Shown: in pieces, positions 9,352 to 18,459 of the stretch | Layout: each line of letters begins with the position of its first letter | Numbering within the stretch: position 1 is the stretch's first letter | Origin: Apiospora phragmitis | Taxonomy: Eukaryota > Ascomycota > Sordariomycetes > Amphisphaeriales > Apiosporaceae | Assembly (NCBI GenBank): GCA_038363925.1 | Contig: JAQQWL010000011.1 | Coordinates: forward strand, 2,356,001-2,420,000 | DNA length: 64,000 nt | Direction: 5' to 3' | The notes under the pieces: generated by a model | Seen by the model: the letters and a program-made list of their open reading frames with translations, nothing else | Told to the model about the DNA's origin: nothing | Database searches by the model: none | Made by a program: the position numbers and the translations under genes

Positions 9352-12300
9352 TCATCCGTACGTATCGTCATCATCCAAAGGCCAAACAGCTGTTCTTGGA
9401 AACGACCAAGTTGGGGCCGGTGAAGGCGTCGGCTCCTTGATTTGGGTGCCATTGTCAAAGGACGACATCTTTGCCTGATCCTTGTCAACAGGACCACTGT
9501 GTAGCAAAGAACCCTGGCCAGCTCGTTGTGCGGCCTTATTCTGTTCCATTCTGGCCATCACTTCTTCCAAAAAACCATTGCCTGCCTCGTTGTCCTCTGA
9601 CTTCGCATTATCAGGCTGTTCGAGATGGTCAAGGCGTTTCTTGTAGAAAGTGTCCAGGCAATTGCGGCGATCTTCTTGTGTCATGCTCTCAACGGCTAAT
9701 GCGAATTCCGTCGCATTTGAGAAACCAAACGTCTTCGCCATCGTACAGAACTGCCGCTGCATGACGTCCTCAGGGGGGTTGTACCGAAAGCTGATCGATG
9801 TGGTGCCCGCACCCTCATCCTCACTGTCAAAGACGGCACGACCAATAGGACCCGCGTCCTGACTACCCTCTAGCTGTGCCTGCCGAGACAGGCGATCTTC
9901 GATTTTGGAAGACCCTACAACTTCTGAGTTATCGTGAGTGTATTCGACACCAGCAGATGCGAGAATCGCCTGGATGGCATCGCTTTTTCGTTTTGACTTC
10001 GCCCCTATTGTGGAGTCAGGGCGCTTAGCCTTATCGTCCTTCGTCAGCAAGGCAGCCAATTGACTCAACCCTCCGTTCCCGTCGTCGGCATCTTCTTCCT
10101 GCTTGATGACTTGGGTGTCATCGTCCTTGACCGCCTTTTCCATATCAATATCCACCAGATTCACGCCAGCCTTTGCCTCGGCTATGTTGGTTTTGTTGAC
10201 AATCTCCCGTAGTACGATCTGATCGCCATGGAAGGCCAGCAAATTGCCGAGTCCGAAAATCTCACCCTTGCGTTCTTTATCTTGCTGGACACCCTTGAAG
10301 TAACGTCGTTCATTCGATGCATTATAGCCGATGTTTGCCTGCTGTTGTTTGTATATCTGTCGCGCATACGTAATTTCCTCGATGGTGCCCGCAGAGATTA
10401 GTCGGTACACATCCACATCTCGAACTTGGCCTATTCGATATGCGCGATCTTGGGCCTGGAGATCATAGGCCGGGTTCCAGTGAGGGTCCATGATGACCAC
10501 TTTGTTGGCCGAAGTAATGTTGAGACCGACACCTCCAGCTTTGGTGGATATAAGAAACACGAACTGATTCGGATCCGCGTTGAAATCATCAACTGTTTGT
10601 TGGCGTTCCTCATAACTGAGGGAGCCGTCAAGGTAACTGACACTGTAGCTCGTATTGCTGAATAGATGCTGAAGGACCCTGAGCAATCTAACGCTGTGAG
10701 AGAAGACGAGGACTTTGTTGCCGCTTCCATGCCAAAACCGCAGCAACTTCTTCAGAACGACCCATTTCCCGCAATACTCCGGATCAGAAAGACTGAGGAG
10801 TGAGTCGCGGTTGTTGTAAAGAGTGCGCCAATTGTCAGGCACCGCAGCTTGGAGATACTTGAGGTCACGCGTCTGCTTGGTGCTTACTTCGGTATGTTGG
10901 GGGATCAGCAGAGTAAGATGGTTCGATAGCTTTTGCAGCGACATGACGATAGGAAAGACCAATGCTCTCCAACTATCCCCATTCGCATTCACTATGTGAC
11001 AACAGAATCCACGTTTGTTACCAGAGCCGCACTCGCAGACTTCATGAGCCGTCTTCACGAACTCAACCAGCGGGCTAGTCACCAGATTCTCGTAAGCCTG
11101 CCGCTGAATTTCTGATAATGGACAGAAAACAACCTTGTCACTCTTCTTCGGTAGTTGGTCGGCGATGAGGCTTTTCATACGTCGCAAAAAGAATCGAGGC
11201 AAAAGATTCTCCTTGAGCATTCTGGCAGTTTTCCTACCAGTGCTCAATTGCTGTTTCGTCGCGTCGTGGGACTGCCCAATAGTAAGGGGCTTGCAAATGG
11301 TCTGCTTCCACTCGCCCATAGTGCCCAGGACACCGGGATTGGTCCAATTAAGGAGAGTCCAAAGCTCTTCGTATCTATTTTGTATCGCAGTACCGGTCAA
11401 GCCGATGCGACACAATGCGTTGACCTCGTTCATTGCGCGAGTCACCTCGGCCTTGACGTCTTTGATTGAATGGCATTCGTCGGCTACCACTACATCCCAA
11501 GGCACTGAATTCACCTGGTCGCGGTTGTTTTTGTATGTCGTGTATGTTGTGATTAAAATCTCGATTCTGCCAGCTCGAGCACTGTCAAGGACATCTTCTT
11601 TGCCCGTACCATGGTAGAGGTCGGTATTCCACCAACCCCAACGATTCAGTTCATTCTTCCAGTTCTGGGTCAAGGAGCCAGGGCAAATAATCAGGGTACG
11701 AGGATACCAACGTTCGGTCGCCCGTCGAAATTTGCGCATTCTCTTGGCGTCTCTTTTGCCACCAGTCTTGCCATAGGCCACAGTAAGGAATGCGGCGACT
11801 TGCACCGTCTTCCCTAATCCCATATCGTCGCCAAGGATACCTCCCTTTTGGTAGACGAAGAGCTCATGCAGGAACTCCACTCCCTCGATCTGATAGTCAC
11901 GCAGGTACTGCGCGATCGACGCGGGAATCACTCCGAGAGTTCCTTTGATCTGAATATCTTTGTAGCCCCGGCATGGTTGGACCCCGCTCAATGGGTCAAA
12001 CTGAGGCTTCTCCTCCAGTTTTTCCAGCTCCTCATCTTCAGAGAATTGTAGGTCACTGTAATCGGGTGCCAGACGTAAGCCTGCTTCCTTAAGGGCCTCA
12101 CAACCCTGGTCAAAGTTTCGTCTTCGAGATTGCAGGTACTGAGGCAACGACTTCTCGGGTAGATCCTCCTCCAAGTCCGGTGAGCTGGCGGCTTTACGCT
12201 GTGTTTTCCCCTTCCCTCGATCTTTGTGCGCTGCAGCTGTTGTAGCTAAGCCCTTACCCTTGGAGTTGCGCGATGCTTTTGACTTTTGTAGTTTTCGCCT

Positions 12301-12489
12301 CTGAAAGGCCTCAAACGTAACGTCGTCCTCATCGTCGGTCCAGTCAACTTTATCAAATATTTCATCTTGAGGCTTTCGCTTTTCTAGCTGGGTTGGATTG
12401 CTGGAGGTGGCGGGTGCGGAATCGCGTTCCGATTCAGAAGCTGTGGTGAAATCATTCGAGATGTCAATGGCAACCGACCTGCACGCCAT
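9352..12489 (-). CDS. SNF2-family DNA translocase, ERCC6L2/Rad26-like
   Basis: A 1045-residue intronless frame. Residues 1-170 are acidic, basic and low-complexity. The SNF2 ATPase core starts near residue 190 (YLRDYQIEGVEFLHEL). Walker A is GDDMGLGKT (about 220-228) and the motif II box is DECH (about 337-340) rather than the commoner DEAH/DEGH. LTGTAIQN marks motif III. The helicase-C lobe (about 600-760) contains FLISTKAGGVGLN and the QAQDRAYRIGQ motif VI. A cysteine-rich insert (CECGSGNKRGFCC) lies between the lobes. This arrangement matches fungal homologues of ERCC6L2 (Rad26-like), nuclear translocases linked to double-strand-break repair and transcription-associated damage. A helical segment near the C-terminus (about 915-955) may correspond to the HEBO region of human ERCC6L2; this is tentative. 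Third codon positions are AT-richer than in neighbouring genes. Confidence 0.9.
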   Translation of the reverse strand: MACRSVAIDISNDFTTASESERDSAPATSSNPTQLEKRKPQDEIFDKVDWTDDEDDVTFEAFQRRKLQKSKASRNSKGKGLATTAAAHKDRGKGKTQRKAASSPDLEEDLPEKSLPQYLQSRRRNFDQGCEALKEAGLRLAPDYSDLQFSEDEELEKLEEKPQFDPLSGVQPCRGYKDIQIKGTLGVIPASIAQYLRDYQIEGVEFLHELFVYQKGGILGDDMGLGKTVQVAAFLTVAYGKTGGKRDAKRMRKFRRATERWYPRTLIICPGSLTQNWKNELNRWGWWNTDLYHGTGKEDVLDSARAGRIEILITTYTTYKNNRDQVNSVPWDVVVADECHSIKDVKAEVTRAMNEVNALCRIGLTGTAIQNRYEELWTLLNWTNPGVLGTMGEWKQTICKPLTIGQSHDATKQQLSTGRKTARMLKENLLPRFFLRRMKSLIADQLPKKSDKVVFCPLSEIQRQAYENLVTSPLVEFVKTAHEVCECGSGNKRGFCCHIVNANGDSWRALVFPIVMSLQKLSNHLTLLIPQHTEVSTKQTRDLKYLQAAVPDNWRTLYNNRDSLLSLSDPEYCGKWVVLKKLLRFWHGSGNKVLVFSHSVRLLRVLQHLFSNTSYSVSYLDGSLSYEERQQTVDDFNADPNQFVFLISTKAGGVGLNITSANKVVIMDPHWNPAYDLQAQDRAYRIGQVRDVDVYRLISAGTIEEITYARQIYKQQQANIGYNASNERRYFKGVQQDKERKGEIFGLGNLLAFHGDQIVLREIVNKTNIAEAKAGVNLVDIDMEKAVKDDDTQVIKQEEDADDGNGGLSQLAALLTKDDKAKRPDSTIGAKSKRKSDAIQAILASAGVEYTHDNSEVVGSSKIEDRLSRQAQLEGSQDAGPIGRAVFDSEDEGAGTTSISFRYNPPEDVMQRQFCTMAKTFGFSNATEFALAVESMTQEDRRNCLDTFYKKRLDHLEQPDNAKSEDNEAGNGFLEEVMARMEQNKAAQRAGQGSLLHSGPVDKDQAKMSSFDNGTQIKEPTPSPAPTWSFPRTAVWPLDDDDTYG

Positions 12490-12699
12490 GATTTGGTGGT
12501 AGACTGTTGCGATTGAAGCAGTATGGGAACTGAAGCTGGTACCATTTCATGACAATGGAAGGTTAATTAGAAGTGTAGAACAAAGGTTGAATTCATTGCC
12601 TCCAGCGCAGCAACACGCTATGGGCAGTCGCGCTGTCACGTGACTCTACTCACTCAAATCGGGCACTGCGACAACGAGATGACCTAGCTTGAAGATGAT

Positions 12700-13330
12700 A
12701 TCTAAGCTTGATTCGTGTACTTACTTCAAGCTGCTCGTCTGCTCAGGTCAACCTCTCCGATGCAGCCTCACTTGGTGTTCTTTCGTGGACACGAGGAGAT
12801 TAGCAATGAATCACAAGACACTTTCGTGACGAGTTCCCTCGCCCTGATGCCCCGGCATTTGGAGAATATCTCAAGGCGAATGCTGTACGTTGTTTCAGTG
12901 GCCTTGACGGGAATATTAGCTATTGAGATACTGTTCCGTAAAGGCTTTCTATGCGTGACCATCACCACTGATATGCTATCGCTTGGGATCAACATGCCAT
13001 GCAAGGCCGTCGTTTTCATGGAAGATATGGTATTCATACGGCTTTGAACTACCGAAAGGCGTCGAAGCGTGCTGGCTGCAGAGGCTTTGATCTCTTGGGA
13101 AATGTGGTACTCGCCGACATTAAGCCACGAGGAATATTTGAGATCATGTCTTCGAGACTTCCTGATCTGAGAGGGGTCAAGTTGTCCTCTTAACAAAACT
13201 CCGAGTGTAAATAACAAGATCCGCAAAGGCTCTGTCCACATCATCTTGAAGAATTTCACCTTGATTTTGTCGATCGTTGTCGCGAGCTTAAAGAATTATA
13301 CCAACAACGAAAACCATAGGTAGCGATACT
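12700..13330 (+). pseudogene. Remnant of a DDX60-like DExH helicase (motifs V-VI)
   Basis: Two fragments in different frames carry the C-terminal helicase motifs of the Ski2/DDX60-like family. Frame one (to 13045) reads FRKGFL...TTDMLSLGINMPCKAVVF, where working enzymes have TGTLALGINMPCK. Frame two (from about 13036) reads TALNYRKASKRAGCRGFDLLGNVV, where working enzymes have Q-(A/S)-GRAGRRG. It continues to EIMSSRLPDLRG and then stops. One base is missing between the fragments. The arginine-finger region is altered, the N-terminal ATPase lobe is absent, and stops follow. Further downstream, to about 13300, FHLDFVDRCRELKELY may be more of the same protein. Unlike the run indels elsewhere, this combines substitutions, truncation and stops, so it is genuine decay of a gene copy. 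Confidence 0.75.
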
Positions 13331-14674
13331 GAAGCCGGAGGCTTTGGCTTTTCAGCTAACGGCGCATCTGAAGTACCCAATGCCGAGCACGGGACTTTAG
13401 AACATGCCCAGAACTTAGAAGGCCTTTGCTATGTTGTTAGAAGAGCATGACAACAAAACTGTGGAAACAGGCAAGTTGATGGCCTAAGAACTGGCATGGC
13501 AAAGAGATGTACGGGCATGTACTAACCTAGATCGCATCTGAAACGTAAAAAATGGAAACGACATTCCTCACTACAGTATGTATGTTGGCCATCCTAGCCG
13601 TCGATCTGGTAACCTAAGGAGCTGCCAGCCAGCTGGATCGATAAATCGCATGCAAGGTTGTATTCCGCCCTATAACGAACGGGGTTGAAGACGGGCCCAT
13701 GGAAGGGGGTACTTGGATACTTGCTGAGTGCTTAGGTCTAGCCTAGCACTGCAGATTGACGTAAGCACACCCTGTGACGTTTTCACTCTAGGACCAAGTC
13801 CCGCCGTCATTAGCAGGTTCTTTGCACAAAGGCCCAACCCGATCGGCATTTTCGGCATGCTTGGGTCCAGGCTGATATTGACGGACGGAGGCACTTGTGA
13901 ATACATACCTGTAGCCTGTGTAATAAGAACAAGATTCATTACATTAGGACATCAGCTGAGCTATTCTATGTCATTTCACTTCAGACCAGACGGGCCGCGG
14001 TAGAAAGAAAAAAAACAAGGCTTATGTACTTATTCGGATGCTCCTGAGGATTGCTTATTCCTATTCCCACTTTGCTTACAGCACAAACGAAGCTCAGCTC
14101 TCTTCACCAGAAAGGCTCCGTTTGACCCGACCAACCCTCTCAACTCCATCATTCTGCTGCTCCTAAATTCATCTGCCTGATTCATTCCTAATCTGCCTAC
14201 TTACTTGACTTACGTGTTCTAGTCGTACTTTGAGCCTGGCGATCAGCAATCCAACCTGCGCCGCCTGGACGAAGCCACAATAGCTGACCCCTAGTGACCG
14301 GGGTTGCACTGAAGACCGCCCAGAAGCACTGCCACGGTCCCGTCGTCACCAAAACTCAGGCGGGCGGGCTCCCAAAATCGACTCCCCCCCCCATTTTGAA
14401 GTACACCCAGAACCCAACCGAACTTGCGTATACCTTCCATGCAAGCATTTGGCGCAAAGGCAATAACAGACTCAACCTTCGCGAGTTTCCAACTTTCTGG
14501 ACGTCTGGAAACTTAGACTACCACGCTTTCAGCAATATCACATTTATCAAGCATCTGCGTTTCTACCGGCTGAATCCCAGCAGCAGTCACATATCCCGCC
14601 AGCGACGAGTTTGCCCTCGATAGTCTCCCATTTCTACCCCGCCATCCGGCCACCCTATACGGAATACAGTCAAG
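13331..14674. other. Intergenic, promoter and leader of the BAR-SH3 gene
   Basis: About 1.3 kb. Weak further helicase remnant cannot be excluded up to about 13500. The part from about 14090 is pyrimidine-rich and likely contains the transcription start and 5' leader of the downstream BAR-SH3 gene. No gene is supported. Confidence 0.45.
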
Positions 14675-16145
14675 ATGAGCTTCAAGGGGTTCCAGAAGAC
14701 CCTTACCCGGGTGCGTATTAAGAAGTGCAATTTTAATACGCCTATGCGATCTTGGCTGCAGGTAAACTAATATTGCGCCGCTGGTATGATAGGCACCGCA
14801 ACAATTCCGCGCCAAATTTAACATGGGCGAGCACACCAAAGATGCCGTATACATCGATGCCGAACGTCGGTTCCAAGAGATGGAGGCCGAGACAAAACGC
14901 CTCCACGATGAGTCGGAAAAGTACTTCAAGGCCATCAATGGCATGCTCGCCCACCAGATCGAATTCAGCAGAGCCATGACGGAAATCTACAAGCCCATCT
15001 CAGGCCGCATGTCCGACCCCGATTCGCTGGTAGTCCACGGCAACCCCGAAGGAATCCGTGCCTGCGAGGAGTACGAGGCCGTGGTCAAGGATCTCCAAGA
15101 GTCCCTAAAGCCAGAGCTGGAAATGATCGAAGCGCGCGTCATCCGCCCTGCCGACGAGCTCCTCGACGTCATCAAGGCTATCCGGAAAACGGCGCTTAAA
15201 CGCGACCACAAGCAACTGGACTACGATCGCCACCGACAGACCCTGAAGAAGCTGCAGGACAAGAAGGACAAGACGGCCAAGGACGAGAAGGCCATGTGGA
15301 AGGCAGAGACTGAAGTCGAAAACGCGACACAAGAGTACAACTACTTCAACGATTTGCTCAAAGACGAGCTTCCCAAGCTGTTCACGCTTGAACGGCAGTT
15401 CATCCAACCTCTGTTCCAATCGTTTTATTATATGCAGCTAAACATATTCTACACGCTCCATGAGAAGATGCAGAGTTGCGATATTGGGTACTTCGACCTT
15501 ACCCTCGATATCGAAGAGGCCTTCCACCAGAAGCGTGGCGATATTCAAGAGCAGATAGAGAAGCTGAGCATCGTGAAGTTCAAGACGACGGGGCAGAAGA
15601 GGCCGCCAAAGTACGGCCGTCCAGCATTGGAAGCTGGCAAGACACCTGCAGCCATTACTGCTGGGCCCTCTTCAACCAACTCGACCTCGTCAATGCCGCA
15701 GATAGAATACCCCCAACAAGAGGAACCCGAGCCTGCAGCCGATCACCCTCCCCCACCATATTCTGTAACCAAACCCTCTGTTGCTTCGCCCATGTCTCCA
15801 TCAATGAAAAGCCCCACATCGCCTGCTCTGGCGGCGGCTGCTGCTGCGAAAGCGAAGCCCCCACCGCCGAAGCCGAAGCCTAAGCGACTAGCTGGAGCGC
15901 CGACGGGGGCGGAAATGGTCACGGCACTTTATGACTACTCGGCGCAAGCAGAAGGAGATTTGACTTTCAGGGCAGGTGACGTGATAGAGATTGTTCAACG
16001 GACACAGAACGAGAATGAGTGGTGGATCGGGAAGCTGAACGGAAAGCAGGGCCAGTTCCCCGGTAAGTATACCTGTCCATCAATTGGCTGAGATGGTATT
16101 CTTACTGACGAGGGACTTCCAGGTAATTATGTGAGAGTTGGCTAG
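14675..16145 (+). CDS. BAR-SH3 amphiphysin-like protein (Rvs167/Hob1 type)
   Basis: Membrane-curving scaffold that drives endocytic scission with an Rvs161-type partner and links to actin patches. Three exons, 14675-14710, 14793-16062 and 16123-16145, give 442 residues. Exon 1 encodes MSFKGFQKTLTR and exon 2 resumes with APQQFRAKFNMGEHTKDAVY, the classic Rvs167 opening. An N-BAR coiled-coil domain spans about residues 15-245. A Pro/Ser/Ala-rich linker follows, including PPPPYS and PPPPKPKPK. The C-terminal SH3 domain starts near residue 383 (ALYDYSAQAEGDLTFRAGD, then NEWWIGKLNGKQGQFPGNYV). The last exon is only 23 nt and supplies the final SH3 strand (GNYVRVG). Reading through the second intron would truncate the SH3 domain. 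Orthology to Rvs167 is inferred from order and motifs. Confidence 0.93.
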
Positions 16146-16926
16146 AAACCCGCTCCCTCTCAAGCGCGACGGTCTTGTCCTAGACAGACCACTACATAAT
16201 GTTGTAATTACCCACGTCTTTTTAGGTTGCACTTATAGAGAGAAGAAGCATGGAGCAGCTACACGACTCAGGCTAAAGATGAGCAACAATGTCAACTCAG
16301 GTCAGCAATACCCAGTAAAGAGGATAGCCCATTGACAAGAGAAGAGATAACGTTCATCTCCTCCTTATCGTCCATACAGAGCAACATGTGTGTGTAGTGC
16401 CCCTGACCCAACTATCAGAATGTGGGCCGTTCACCGGTTTCACTTTGGCAAGCTGAGTTTGCTCCAACTGAATCGTGCATCATCCCGTCTTTTGGTCATA
16501 CCAATCGAATCCGAAGTCTCGAGTGAACCTGCAGTCCGACGGCTCTCCGTATGGTATGGTATGTAAGGGTACTGTGGCGCACCTGAGTGTCTTGAGATTC
16601 GCATGTACGCCTTTCATCATGACTATTGACCGCCATTTACGGGCCATGATTTCTTATTCCAGCGTCACACGTCACACTGCAGCCATTTCATCCCATCAAG
16701 CACAGAAGATGAGATCCCTGTCATTAGTACATAAACCCGAGGGCCCGGGAGTTTGTCCTCGCTTTGCTGAGGCATTAAAGACCGTTGGGAGGTGTGTTCT
16801 ACTTGAGAAGTGGCAATCAATAGGAAATCGCGTATATCCAAAAATAACAGCACAGCGGACTAGTCGGTCCTATATCCGAGGAAAAGGCACTGGTTGAAAC
16901 AAGAAAAGACGTGGGAAAACATAGAC
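16146..16926. other. Intergenic between BAR-SH3 and methyltransferase genes
   Basis: 780 bp separating two plus-strand genes: 3' UTR of the first and promoter of the second. Short frames here show no family resemblance. Confidence 0.5.
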
Positions 16927-17778
16927 ATGGCGAACACCGAGGGCTCAGCACCGGCGCATTACGATAGTTTCGCAACGTCGTACGACGAGATATGGCGGGT
17001 TCCTGGGATACGTCCCCTTTTGCCCCTTTTGACCTCAACCCTCGAGGCCGTAGGGCCACATAGGGACATCGCGGTTCTGGACCTTGCGTGCGGAACGGGG
17101 ATCGGGCTGCGCGTCATGCACGCCCTGGGCGCCCGCCGCCTCGTCGGCGTGGACATCTCGACGCAGATGCTCGAGGTGGCCAAGTCGACCACGCCCCCCG
17201 GCACTGAGCTGTACGCAGCCGACTGCGCGCGCCCGCTGGCGCAGACGGTGCCGGCCCTGGCGCAGGAGCAGGGCCGCTTCGACGTGGTGCTGGGCATGTG
17301 GCTCCTCAACTACGCGCCCACGGCCGCCGAGCTCGGCGGCATGTGGGCCAACGTCGCCGCCTACCTCAAGCCCGGCGGCCGCTTCGTCGGGACCATGGAG
17401 AATCACGAGGCCGTGCTGGCGCCCCGGCTCCAGAGCGGCAAGTACGGCGTCACCGAGACGGCGCTCAACCCCCTGCCGGGCGGCCACGGTGACGACGGGT
17501 TCCAGGTGCACCTCCGGTTCCTGACGGACCCCGTCGTCGAGTTCGACGCGTTCCGCATGAAGAAGGACGTCTTCGAGCGGGAGGCGGCCAGGGCCGGCAT
17601 GATCAACCTGCAGTACAAGCAGCCCGGCCTCGACGAGGTGCGACAGATGATTGCCGAGGGCATAGGCGGGCCGGAGGCGGCGGACGAGGCGTGGTGGGCG
17701 GAGCTGCTCGACGAGGCTCCTAACCTGGTGGTCATGGCGAAGAAGCAAGGTGTCTCGCAGTCGTGGCTTTCGAATTGA
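16927..17778 (+). CDS. Class I SAM-dependent methyltransferase
   Basis: A 283-residue intronless product. The ATG at 16927 is preferred over the in-frame one at 16894 because it gives a compact N-terminus leading straight into the family region (YDSFATSYDEIW). The Rossmann-fold motifs are in order: motif I VLDLACGTGIGLRVM (about residues 48-62), an acidic residue ending the second strand (GVDIS), motif post-I AADCARP, motif II FDVVLGMWLLNY, and motif III LKPGGRFVG. The N-terminal half fits the Methyltransf_11/25-like superfamily of small-molecule methylases. The C-terminal part (about 190-283) carries no recognised specificity domain. Very high third-position GC produces long antisense frames that are not genes. 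No biosynthetic cluster surrounds it, so the substrate cannot be guessed. Confidence 0.85.
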   Translation: MANTEGSAPAHYDSFATSYDEIWRVPGIRPLLPLLTSTLEAVGPHRDIAVLDLACGTGIGLRVMHALGARRLVGVDISTQMLEVAKSTTPPGTELYAADCARPLAQTVPALAQEQGRFDVVLGMWLLNYAPTAAELGGMWANVAAYLKPGGRFVGTMENHEAVLAPRLQSGKYGVTETALNPLPGGHGDDGFQVHLRFLTDPVVEFDAFRMKKDVFEREAARAGMINLQYKQPGLDEVRQMIAEGIGGPEAADEAWWAELLDEAPNLVVMAKKQGVSQSWLSN

Positions 17779-18459
17779 CTCACTCCGACCTGAGCCAGAT
17801 ATGAGACAATCCCATTTCTTCTTGCGCCTTCTGAGGCCAAATACTATGTATTTATAACTTTCTTTCATAGATGGCAATCGCGGTTATCATCCTTCTCATT
17901 CGATTGGCTGGTCGGGTCTCACTTCGTCATGGAGGAGTTGTTGATGTTGTTGTTTATTTGCACCCGCATCACTGGCGGACCTGGATTGTTTACTTCCACC
18001 TCCGTCTATATTCATCACCTCGCTGGCGGCCTGCAGCCATAATACAAAAACCCATTACATAGCTTCCCCCAGGTTTTGATCTCCGTATGACAGTTGTCGC
18101 ATTCGTTTCACTTCGTTCGGTCCACTGTACGTTTCGTTTCATTAGGTAAGAGAGGTTGGTTGACCAAAAACAAGGATCTTGCCTCCAGACAAACAGGCTA
18201 TACGAAAACAATGCCATTGTTCATCGGCCTCATCAAAATTCCTGAAAGACAGAGGGCTTAGGCCTTAGAAGGGCTCTTGCGTTTCTGAAGGAGGAGAAGG
18301 CCTTCTGTTTAGTTCTTTGAGCTAGTTTTTCGAAATAATACCAGCCATCGCGACATTAAAGACGTCAGCAACAGCGACACCCACAAACTGGGCGTGCATA
18401 CTCTTTGCCTTGAGATTTCCAACCCAAACTCATTGCTATTCAGGAAGGGCGAGGTAACC
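17779..18459. other. Intergenic, promoter of the cysteine-cluster gene
   Basis: 680 bp of AT-richer sequence with no convincing frame. An in-frame ATG at 18394 precedes the chosen start at 18460 of the next gene. Confidence 0.5.

Noticed and set aside
17035..17877. 280-codon antisense frame over the methyltransferase
   Set aside because: Same antisense GC effect; the plus strand has all methyltransferase motifs.
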